From NCBI GenBank assembly GCA_016858145.1, contig JAEHOE010000122.1, positions 186,001 through 250,000 on the forward strand: DNA of 64,000 nt, written 5' to 3'. A model generated the notes under the pieces. It was not told the origin of the DNA, made no database searches, and saw nothing but the letters and a program-made list of their open reading frames with translations. Both the position numbers and the translations under genes were made by a program. Positions within the stretch are counted from its first letter, which is position 1; each line of letters begins with the position of its first letter. This DNA comes from Edaphochlamys debaryana (taxonomy: Eukaryota; Chlorophyta; Chlorophyceae; Chlamydomonadales). Shown piece after piece: positions 55,011 to 64,000 of the stretch.

Positions 55011-58000
55011 ATGATTATACGAGGTCGTCGGTCGGCGCAACCCGCGGCGTTGGCGCTGTCTCTATGTACCATATTGCTCTACACGCTTGGAGCTGCGTGG
55101 GGGATGTAGAGTGAACTTGTGTGGCCGGTCCTCGCCGACTGATGCATCGCTCGGCGCCGCGAGGGCCCGGACCCCGCACCTCTTTCGTTATGATACCGCT
55201 TGCTCGATAAGACGTCGCCAGCTAGAGGAGGCCTGAGGCGCCATCCCCTTCCGTGCCTCGTTCTCCGCGGGTTACCCCCGACACCGAGCCCAGAGGCCCG
55301 GAGGGGCCTTCTCGCCACGTCCGCGGGGCCCGGCGGTGTGAGCGAAGCCCCACCATGCCTCTCAAGCCCTCCACTGGTTCCCACTCAGTAGCTGCTCATA
55401 TCCTGAGCCTTCTCTCTGATGTAGGCTGCCCCGCTCCCCACCCCTGCCCGTTGTTGTCATGCTCGCAGGGACGTGTGCTGCGCCCTCCCCTCCAGCGCCC
55501 AAGCCCCCCAGCCCAGCGCCAAGGCCCAAGCCACCGCCCACTCCCCCTTCACCGCCCAAACCCTCACCTCGGCCCCCTTCACCGCCAAAGCCCCCCTCAC
55601 CCCCAAAACCCCCCTCACCGCCCAAACCCAAGCCACCATCCCCTCGCCCGCCTCGCCCACCCGGCCCGCCCCGGCCTCGCCCACCCGTGCGGTGGGTGCA
55701 AGCCGATCCACTGCGATAGGCTCGTGCGTGCAAGCGTGCTTTGTCTAAGTACGCATTCATGTCTGTTCGCAGTCCTCCTGCCCCGCCGAGGCCTCCCTCG
55801 CCACCCCTACCACCGCCCTTTCCCCTAGCGGTGCGTCTTACTTTAGCTCGTGCAGGCTCGCAGGTGCTCATTGCTGCGCCAGCTAAGCAAGGCTTTCTGA
55901 TCTCTACTCCCCCTGCCTGCAGGGGCGGCTGAGTATGTCCATAGCCCATGGGACTGGCGAGGAGCTCTGGGTCATCTTGAGGCTCAACGACTCGGTCAGC
56001 TTTCGGTTACCTCAACAGCCGCGGAGCAACGTCAACGTTACCTTTCCGTTGGGATCCTTCCTCAGCATGGTGAGGGGGCGGGGCAGGGTTGAAGTGGCTG
56101 GGGCCAAGCGCCTGTCAATGCATCGGAGCCGATCTCGGCGCTCATGCCTGCACCTTCCCCCGCGCGCTGTCCGTCCCTATCTAGCTAGCGCATGACTAAA
56201 CCCGCGCCACCGCCCCTACCGATGCCTGTGACTGCAGACGTGCAAACTTGTGGCTCCGTTCATTTGCGGAAACGTCACGAACGTAGGCCTCACGTACGTA
56301 TCAAGGGATTGATCTAAGCAAGTGCAGGGGGGCCGAACCGATGGGACTCCGCCATAGAGCCCTTGTCTGTGCTAAGTGTCCTACCTCTTCGACCCTCCGC
56401 CGCGTAACCGTCCAGGCTGTCTCCTGCACGACCATGGGCACTGGCACCAAACAACACCGTCTCGCTGCTGGTCATGGTCTTGAAACTGTCGGCTTCCGAT
56501 GAGTGCCTGGCCTCCGACAGCGCGGACCTGGCGAGGGTTTCGGGGATGCTGTGGGCGCCTCATGGGGGCGTCGCAGCACAGCTCAACGCCTGCAGTTATG
56601 GGCGGTTCCGGATCCTGCCCAACAGCTCCCAGGCAAGTGGACACACTGTGTGCGTGTGATCCTGATGAAGTGCTGCAAGGGGGATACGGGTGTATGTCAA
56701 ATGCTGCACGACACCAATACATCCAGCGATCAGCCTTCCCCTAAACTTCGCACGTGATCTTTATGTGCGCCCACGCACATTGCCCGGCTGCAGGTAATCG
56801 AGATCACGTTGCCCTGTTCGCCAGACATTCTCAACTGCCAGATAGACCTCATCGGCAACCTTGCCAAGCAACAGTACGAGGCCATGCCCGCAGGCGGCAG
56901 ACTGAGTGAGTGGCTCTGGATGCTCTGTGCCGACCCTGGCCTGTTCGGGGCCTGTCCGGGGCTTGTCCGGGCCTGCCTCTTGCATCCCGCACCCTTGTCA
57001 AGAATGAACTCTCCACCGTGCGTCTGTCCTTACAAACCAGGGTTCCGGCAGTTCACGCACCGCGTGCACATTATGCCGTACGACGCCATGTGCACCTGGA
57101 GTGGGCTGGGAGATACGGCAGGCCCGATGTCATGGCTGATGCCCTCCTCGCTGGTGCGTTCGTAGCTAGCTTTCTGCGCATCCGCTTGGCAGCAGCATGC
57201 TTTACATTACCGGTAGAGAGGTGATACCCTGGCGCGAACGACACATCACATCCTGCTGCGCCTGCTGTGCGTGCAGGGCGTCGACAAGCCAGGGACGTGG
57301 ATGCAGGAGCTCCTGCACAGTGAGTGTACGGCATGTACGGAATCTATATACCTTCCCAGCCACGTAGTCTCGGGACACGCTACCACGGGAGGCCGCTGCT
57401 CCCACACCTAGGGGCGGCCCTGCAGGGGCTTCAGCCCCCCAGTACAGCCGGTCCCCTGTCCCCACAGCCGCGGGGATGCACGCGCCCCAGCCCGCCGGCG
57501 AGGAGGGTTGCCGAAGCGAAGCACCCTAGCCAGGGGCGGGGAAAAGGCGCCCAGCCAGGAGGGGAGAGGCGCCCTAACCGGGCAGCGCGCGGTGCCCCAG
57601 CAGGAAGGGGGCCTGGGACTCCCGCCTCGGCGGAGCGAGGCGCCCCAAGCCGGATGATAGCTGCGGTGCCATGGGGGCCAGGCTTCGGGCCGGGTAGCCC
57701 CGAGCAGCCCTCCCAGCCAGCCGCCAAGGCGGCCCATCCAGCCGCAGCAGGGGCTTCCCAGCAGGGAAGGCTCTACGGGGAGGCGCAAGCTCATTAATCC
57801 ATCTCTTCCCGCCCATGCCTCGCAGACTTTGGGATGCACCATGGCGGGCGGGACAGCGTCGACAACGAGTACGGTGACTTCTCGACCTGGTGGGTCGTTG
57901 GTGCATAATGAGATTAATGACCCTATAACCCCTGGCGCGCTGCATTCACCCCGTGACCCCTCGCTCCTCGGCCTTGCACCCACCCAGGATGGGGTCAGCT

Positions 58001-61000
58001 TACAGCTCCTGCCCCTCAGCTCCCGAGCTGCGGAGGCTCGGCTGGGCGGCACCTCTCGTGAACCTCAACAGCACAGACTTCCCAGCGGCAACCACCCGCA
58101 CGGACCTGATCCTTTCCGCAACCGCCTTGGGGCCGGATGGAGCAATGATACGCATCCAGCCCAACTGGCTGCTGGGGCCAGCCTATGACAAGTGAGTGCG
58201 CAGGATGATAATGACAAGAAGTTGAACGACGTGTACAGCCTGTGCCACCAGAACCTGTCTTGCTTTCAAGAACCTGTACATCTCCCTGCGTGTGCGGGCT
58301 AGAGGTGACGCCACTCTCGATGCAGAGTACGTCTACAAGCTCAGCGTTCACGAGGCGCTGGCATCCGTGGACAACGCAGCGCCCAGCCCCGAGTTCAACC
58401 CCCACTTCCTCCTCATGCACCTGATAGGTCAGGGGCAGACCCTGTCGCTGCCCCAGTACGGCCTGCTGATCCAAGCGAGGGGTGGGTGGCGCTTCAAGCA
58501 AAGCAAAGTCCTACGGTACCTGCCTACCAACCCTACCGATTCTTATCGCTTGCCCGTCCACATTTCTTCCAAACTCCGGACCGCAGAGCTCGTTGACAAC
58601 GGGATGCGGATGGTGGTGGACGTTTGCCGCTACCGGTTTGACCCCTCCGTCGAGTGCCGGCTGCCGCCGGTGCCCACAGTGTGAGCAACATTGAACACAC
58701 TTGGGTTGGATGGTCTTGAACGAGCATGCTGTTTCGCCGGGCCGCCTTTGCGGTCGATCGGCTAGGGACCGTCATGCCCCCCTTCATCTTCCCTAAGCTT
58801 CTCCCGTTCATCTGCTCCTCAGGTGTCCCATTGTCGAGGGGTACCGGGCACGGCGCGACACGGAATCTCTGGAGCTGGGCACAAACAATCTCGGAGTGGC
58901 GCGAATAAGCCCTTCCGTTGTGGCGCTCTACTGCGACAACGAGCCCAGGGGATGCGCTGGGTTCAGCTGGGATGAAAGGCTCTTAGTGGGCTACTGGAAA
59001 GCCTCGGTTTCACCCATCAAGACTTATGTCGGGGCATGTCTCTACACCAGGGCGACACCGGACCCACGTGAGGACGGCAGATGGGCCAACGTAGTTTGTT
59101 AGAGCGGGCAGGGGCAGCGTATCCACGCACCAGGGAAACCTTGAGGCGTGCTGCTCATTCACGCCCGCCTGACCCGTCCCCATGGCCCCATGGCCCCTGC
59201 CACCCTCCCTGCAGCACCGGCACCCGCGCCGCCGCCCCGCCCGCCGAGCCCTTCACCGCCGCTGCCCCGGCCCCCGGGTCCCAGGCCCCCATCGCCCAAG
59301 CCCCCGAGCCCCGCTCCGTCACCGCGGCCTCCCAGCCCCAAGCCCCCTTCACCCCCACCAAGGCCGCCAAGCCCTGTCCCTCCCCCGCGGCCTCCCAGCC
59401 CCAAGCCCCCTTCACCCCCACCAAAGCCTCCAAGCCCTGTCCCTCCCCCGCGGCCTCCCAGACCCAAGCCCCCTTCACCCCCACCAAGGCCTCCAAGCCC
59501 TGTCCCTCCCCCGCGGCCTCCCAGCCCCAAGCCCCCTTCAACCCCACCAAGCCCGCCGAGCCCTGACCCTCCCCCGCGGCCTCCCAGCCCCAAGCCCCCT
59601 TCACCCCCACCAAAGCCTCCAAGCCCTGTCCCTCCCCCGCGGCCTCCCAGCCCCAAGCCCCCTTCGCCCCCACCAAGGCCCCCAAGCCCCGCTCCGCCGT
59701 TCCCATGGCCTCCCGGCCCCAAGCCCCCTTCGCCCCCACCAAAGCCTCCAAGCCCTGTCCCTCCCCCGCGGCCTCCCAGCCCCAAGCCCCCTTCAACCCC
59801 ACCAAGCCCGCCGACAGCTGAATGATTTTGCCTAAGTTACGATATACCAGTGAGGGTAGGACTTTCGCGCACGGGGCGGCAAGGAGGCAAGCCGAGCCCT
59901 GACCCTCCCCCGCGGCCTCCCAGCCCCAAGCCCCCTTCACCCCCACCAAAGCCTCCAAGCCCTGTCCCTCCCCCGCGGCCTCCCAGCCCCAAGCCCCCTT
60001 CACCCCCACCAAAGCCTCCAAGCCCTGCCCCTCCCCCGCGGCCTCCCAGCCCCAAGCCCCCTTCGCCCCCACCAAGGCCCCCAAGCCCCGCCCCGCCGTT
60101 CCCATGGCCTCCCAGCCCCAAGCCCCCGTCGCCCAGCCCAACCCCTCCACGCCCTCCGCCGCCGTCACCGCAGCCGCCCAGCCCCCAACCGCCATTGCCG
60201 CCCTCACGCAGCCCCCCCGCCTCTCCCGTCATTCGACGGCCTCCGCCCAACCCACCAGGGTGAGGACCGTCACGCACCGGTTGTGTACCGGTTTTACCGG
60301 TTGCCCCGCTGGTCATGACTAACACATCGCTCCCGTCCCGCTTTCTTTCATTCCCTCGCTTGCAGTGTTTGCGCCCCGGTGCCAGGCTACAAGGCGTTTG
60401 CGGATGTGGACCACGTGAGCTGAGGAGCAGGGGCGGGGCAGGGGCGCAATAGGCGCAACCAGCTAGGGGCTAACGGTACGGGGTCCAGAGATAGCTAGAG
60501 GGGGTATGGAGGACGGGTGGGCAGGGGTGAGGTGCGTGATTGGGAGATAGGGTTTGGTGATTGGCTGGGACAGATAGAGTGATGGAGGGCAAGGGAACAA
60601 AAAGCATTCTGACTCGGATGTACCGCTCTTGTTACTCTAGTACTACAATGTGGAGCAAAGCCGGCTCGAGCTTATGTCCTTTAACTTGGGGTTCCCGCAT
60701 GGCCCTACCTGCAGAACGGGGACGACATTCGTCAAGCGGCTTCGCTGGAGGAAGCTGCCGTGAACTGCACCATGGACTCCAGATGCAAGGGGTGGGTCTA
60801 GTGGGTCATCACACACTCGTACGGCGTGAGGCGTACGGCGTGCGGCACGGGGTAGCGCTTCAGTTGCATACATAGCATATGGTACCGTATGGTACCGTAT
60901 GGTACCCGCGATGGGCCGAAATGGAACGGTTTATCGCTGCTGGATGGGAAGGGTCTCACCTGCCCTGCATCCAGTACCCCCCACGCATACCATATGCATG

Positions 61001-63743
61001 CGCTCATCAAGCACACATCCCACCTCCCTGCTGCCGCTATCTCCCTTACGTACGGCAATCAGGTTCAACAGCGTCGGCTGGTACAAGACTGTCGTATCGC
61101 CAACGACGCCATATCTGGGCCTTTGCTTGTGAGCGAGTCGTACATGTATGGGTGGCTGGAGCGTGCCACCATTCGTCAGCATCAGCCATGGATAGGCTAC
61201 TACTGGGACTAGACCTGCGGTTGGGTGGGGGCTAGCGGGAGCCCTTGTTCAGCAGGGTGCGACGTGAATAGCTGCAGCTGGGTGCTTCATTTCTTCAGCT
61301 TGACGCCTCGTGGCGAGCGAGGATTCGGATCTAGGGGTCACCGTGTCAGCATAATGCCTGATTAACCAACTGTGCTGCGTGCACTGCCTCCATCCCTCAA
61401 CCATGCGATGCCGTGCGATTTGCGCGCTTCAGTTACGTCAAGATAACGGGTGAGTCAAATTATGGGGGGGGGGTTGTCTGCGTTCATGTGCTCGACTTGC
61501 CCTGGGCCAGCATGCAAGAAAGGCGCCGTCTATTGTCCTGCACCCAAGACAATGAGCGTCCTGACTGTACCGCCGCCGCCGATGGTTGCATGTTTCGCCC
61601 GCCGCAGAATGCTCTCGACCCGCTGGCTGGTGTTCGCACAACGGCAGCTCTGTGTGGACACTCGGTGAGCCTGCCTGCCTGAGGCACCCGATCGAGCGTT
61701 CGTCGGTGTTGGGCGTGCAGGGGGGCAAGCCCGCGACGTTGGTCGCATGGCCGTGGCTTTGAGGGGCTTTGAACGTACGTTGGGAGTACTGGGCGCGCGC
61801 CGAGCGAGGGTTGCCTTGCGTCGTGCCAGCGAGCCCCCTCGGGGCCCCAGCCTACTTACTTCAACGAAGGGGCCCTCCCTGTCTATGGTTTGTGCTCGCA
61901 CCCGCGGCCTCGTGTCATCGCCCCTCCCCCCTCCCTCCCTCCCGCCCCCTCCCTACATCCCTAGACTGTGACGGAGACAAACTTTCGGTGAGACGCCGGG
62001 CCCGGGCACGCACGCACATGGGGGACTAAGACTAGCTGACCAGCCAGCCGGGGAGTTCAAGTAAATACTGGATGGTCCAGGTTCGGTCGCCCCGCGCCCC
62101 CTTACCGGTATTGTCTGTCTGTCCGTCTGCCTTGAGTTCCGCTCTTCCTCACACGTTTTGGTCTCCGCCGCCCCTCCCGCCGCAGGACTGGATCTGCACG
62201 GACACGCAGGGCAATCGGGGCACGCTCCGATCGACTGACCTGTGTTTGCAAAGGTGGCCTAGCGCTGACCCCAGCCTGTGTCCCGCGGGACAGCTGCAGC
62301 GACGGCCGGGTAGGCGTGCTGGGATTTGCTTTGCGTGAGGCCGGGTGGATACTGACGAGGCAGGGGGGTTGTCATGGGGCCTTGGGGTCAGCACGTGTGC
62401 TGGGCACCCGGGAAGGGGTACCGGTAGGTAGGCGTGGAACGCGTCTCATAGCTAGGTTAGGGAAGCAAGCTCAGGGTAGGACTCAGGCAGGGCTCAGGAA
62501 CGAACTCTTCTAACCGTCAACCGACTGTACGACCTTGCCACCGCCCCTTACTAATCCCTGCCTCCTAGGGAGCGACGTGGGCTGTCTGGAGGGCTACGAC
62601 GTGCGGGGCCGCGACCTTGTCTTCTGGGTTAGCGTGGTGTCTCGCGCCATCTGCCGGGAGATATGCCGCCTGGACCCTCGCTGCGTCTTCTTCATCTACA
62701 ATCAAGACGCAGGTGCGGGGCCGATTCATGGCTCTTGCTCATGGGTGGCTGGGTGCGTGGCTGGGGCGGCAGCAGCAGCACATCGACCTCTCTCATGGCT
62801 GCTTCCTGGCTAGCTAGGCTGGAGCACCCGCCCCAGCGAGCCTTGCATGCCCTCGTTCAAACAGCAGGTTCTGCTCAACGCCCGCCCGGCGCGCGCTGCG
62901 TGTGCCCTCCACCCTCTCTGCCCACTCTGCCGCGTAACACGCACGCTCCCTCTGGCGCCCCGCCTCGAACGGATGAACACCAGGCACATGCATGCTGCGG
63001 GACTTGTACCTGGAGGGTAACCCGGGCACCACCGACCCATTCATGCTCGTACGACCTGAGCTGGCTGCGTGCCTGGGCTCCACAAACTTCGGTACGTATG
63101 CCGGGTTGAAACGGCGGGCCGGGGTGAACGGAAATGCATTATTTGCTCGGCAAAGGGCAAGAGTTACTCCCAACCTCCGCGCGTGTTATGTGGCGGGGCG
63201 GCAGCCTCTAGTGCACAAGCACCTCACCTGACCTTGGAGCACATATGAGATCTATCAGCGCTGCCGGAGGGGTTCCGATTGGTTAACCCACCTAACTTGC
63301 CATCCGCACCCCCTGTGCCCAATCAGGTCAATTCTACTGCGTAACCGGATACGACGTAAACGGGGACCACGTGCGGAGTGTGTTCTACGCGGCTGATATT
63401 GAGGAGTGCCGCGTTGCGTGCGTTGGCAGCGCAGAGTGCAGGTGATGAGTTGTGGGGCAGGGCCGGGGAATGTGAACGGGGGGCGGCATGCAGATGAGGG
63501 TCCGTATGCCGATCATGTCTGCCACCCAGTCATCGTCTGCACGCAAGCTGACCCGAGGGTCCCGCCAGTCTGCCCCGAATGGTTGAACCCGCCCCCCGCC
63601 CTGCTCAACACCCCACACTCAGGTTCTTCCTGTTCCTGACCGACAAGCGGCGGTGTGTGCTCAAGAAGAATCAATTCAACGGGGTGTCTGGCTCCACCGG
63701 GCCGCTCAGCCTAATCTCTTATGCCTGTTTCCGAGTATACTAG
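55011..63743 (+). CDS. Gametolysin/VMP-type metalloprotease, copy 2 (interrupted in the proline-rich exon)
   Basis: Tandem paralogue of copy 1 with matching exons: 55469-55691, 55773-55830, 55923-56069, 56238-56293, 56416-56632, 56794-56905, 57041-57153, 57277-57319, 57826-57889, 57988-58191, 58252-58481, 58587-58680, 58823-59067, 59215-60259, 60366-60414, 60715-60791, 61063-61128, 61433-61449, 61608-61664, 61965-61987, 62186-62309, 62569-62712, 62984-63091, 63327-63441, 63623-63743. Catalytic QELLHNFGMHH and WMGSAY are intact. Differences: an extra 98-nt intron in the catalytic domain, a shifted acceptor for exon 11, and a 76-bp insertion in the proline-rich exon that brings in a stop (TGA at 59820). 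A protease plus partial proline-rich arm could still be made; the PAN/apple modules would be lost unless the insert is removed. A signal-like exon starts at ATG 55011 (LALSLCTILLYTL), but its donor phase is unresolved. Confidence 0.8.
57890..57987 (+). other. Extra intron in copy 2, absent from copy 1
   Basis: Copy 1 runs through GACTTTAGTACTTGTATGGGG in one exon (45251-45518). Copy 2 has the same place split by a 98-nt GTGGGT..CCCAG intron; joined exon lengths are equal (64+204 = 268 nt). This is a precise intron gain or loss between tandem paralogues, next to the Met-turn codon. Confidence 0.85.
59215..60259 (+). repeat. Proline-rich ([11 protein letters not shown]) repeat exon of copy 2
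   Basis: DNA-level tandem repeats with a period of about 75 nt encode [24 protein letters not shown] units in two blocks (59215-59814 and 59891-60259) around a short insertion. This exon is longer than its copy-1 counterpart (679 nt), indicating repeat expansion after duplication. Confidence 0.8.
59815..59890. mobile_element. 76-bp insertion with GCCGA target duplication in the proline-rich exon
   Basis: Non-repetitive, less GC-rich sequence is flanked by GCCGA on both sides (59810-59814 and 59891-59895) and interrupts an otherwise periodic repeat array. The uninterrupted form AAGCCCGCCGAGCCCTGACC occurs earlier in the same exon near 59549. The insert keeps overall phase (81 nt with the duplication) but brings in a stop codon. 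No GT donor lies at its edge and no terminal inverted repeat was seen, so its class is unknown. Confidence 0.65.
60876..60905 (+). repeat. Tandem ATGGTACCGT repeat
   Basis: Three consecutive copies of the 10-mer ATGGTACCGT, each containing the palindrome GGTACC, in intron 16 of metalloprotease copy 2. Confidence 0.75.
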
Positions 63744-64000
63744 CTAGCCGGGTTAGACGGGTTGAGGGCGAACATGTGTTCGTTGTTGCGGTGGTGGTGC
63801 GGGGTTTGGGTAGTTTGAGACACAGTTTGTTCAGGTACGCATGAAGGGTTTCACGTTTTGCCCACGCACTACGTCCGGCGGCCGAGCCGTGGCGCGCTTC
63901 TGCCGCCAGTCCATCCTGAAGATGAATTTCGTAGTCTATCACATCTATAGGGGAAGAGCATGCGGGCGGTGTGTGTGGGGAGCGAAGCTAGGAGGGCTGG
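63744..64000 (+). other. Metalloprotease copy 2 3' flank
   Basis: Closely similar to 52027-52290 after copy 1, including the run to the GGGGAGCGAAGCTAGGAGGG end at the window edge. It is probably the shared 3' UTR, and the duplication unit continues to or past the edge. Confidence 0.6.

Noticed and set aside
59215..60259. CRISPR-like regular repeat array
   Set aside because: The periodicity comes from coding proline-rich repeats in a eukaryotic gene; there are no unique spacers.

Overview
The window looks like nuclear DNA of a volvocine green alga (Chlamydomonas/Volvox relative). The grounds are: very GC-rich DNA, genes cut into many short exons by GT(G)..AG introns, TGTAA polyadenylation-type signals, a gametolysin/VMP-type QExxH matrix metalloprotease fused to a (hydroxy)proline-rich module, and Volvocales-style low-complexity insertions. 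The species cannot be named from the sequence.

Layout. (1) 1-4903, minus strand: a RecQ-family DNA helicase in at least 16 exons, running off the left edge. (2) 5071-8831: a duplicated promoter plus first exon of an RNA-binding-protein gene; the left copy is truncated and carries a 487-bp TRIM-like element whose empty site survives in the right copy. (3) 8616-10938, plus: the complete RRM gene, whose RNP1 motif sits in a 56-nt exon. (4) 12584-19386, plus: a 15-exon algal protein with a WIDIFAVNQ/CLYEIW region followed by TPR-like helices. (5) 20347-35594, minus: a small RING finger plus ubiquitin-like gene whose second intron was enlarged to 14.6 kb by (6) a 14.4-kb Ty3/gypsy-type retrotransposon (20535-34904, minus). 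(7) 36243-41649, plus: a CD36/LIMP-2/SR-B family membrane protein in 15 exons, divergent from the RING gene. (8) 42118-52026, plus: a 25-exon secreted metalloprotease with proline-rich and PAN/apple-like modules. (9) 52571-63743: a tandem duplication of the CD36 3' end (now a pseudogene with a non-LTR retrotransposon fragment in it) plus a second metalloprotease copy whose proline-rich exon is broken by a 76-bp insertion.

The most unusual object is the retrotransposon. Besides gag, a CCHC knuckle, a protease-like region, RT, RNase H and integrase, it appears to carry a degenerate C5-cytosine-methyltransferase-like module between RNase H and integrase, a PHD finger after integrase, and a second methyltransferase-like fold at the C-terminus. 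Its terminal repeats are not a simple LTR pair. They follow a split pattern: 442-bp repeat, coding region, 50-bp repeat, 442-bp repeat, a nested palindromic foldback element, 50-bp repeat. An ACCAT target duplication bounds the whole.

The exon models given for RecQ (to the window edge), RRM, TPR, RING-Ub, CD36 and metalloprotease copy 1 were checked by hand for splice sites and phase and stay open throughout. Start codons, UTRs and domain names at family level are inference. No database search was possible.
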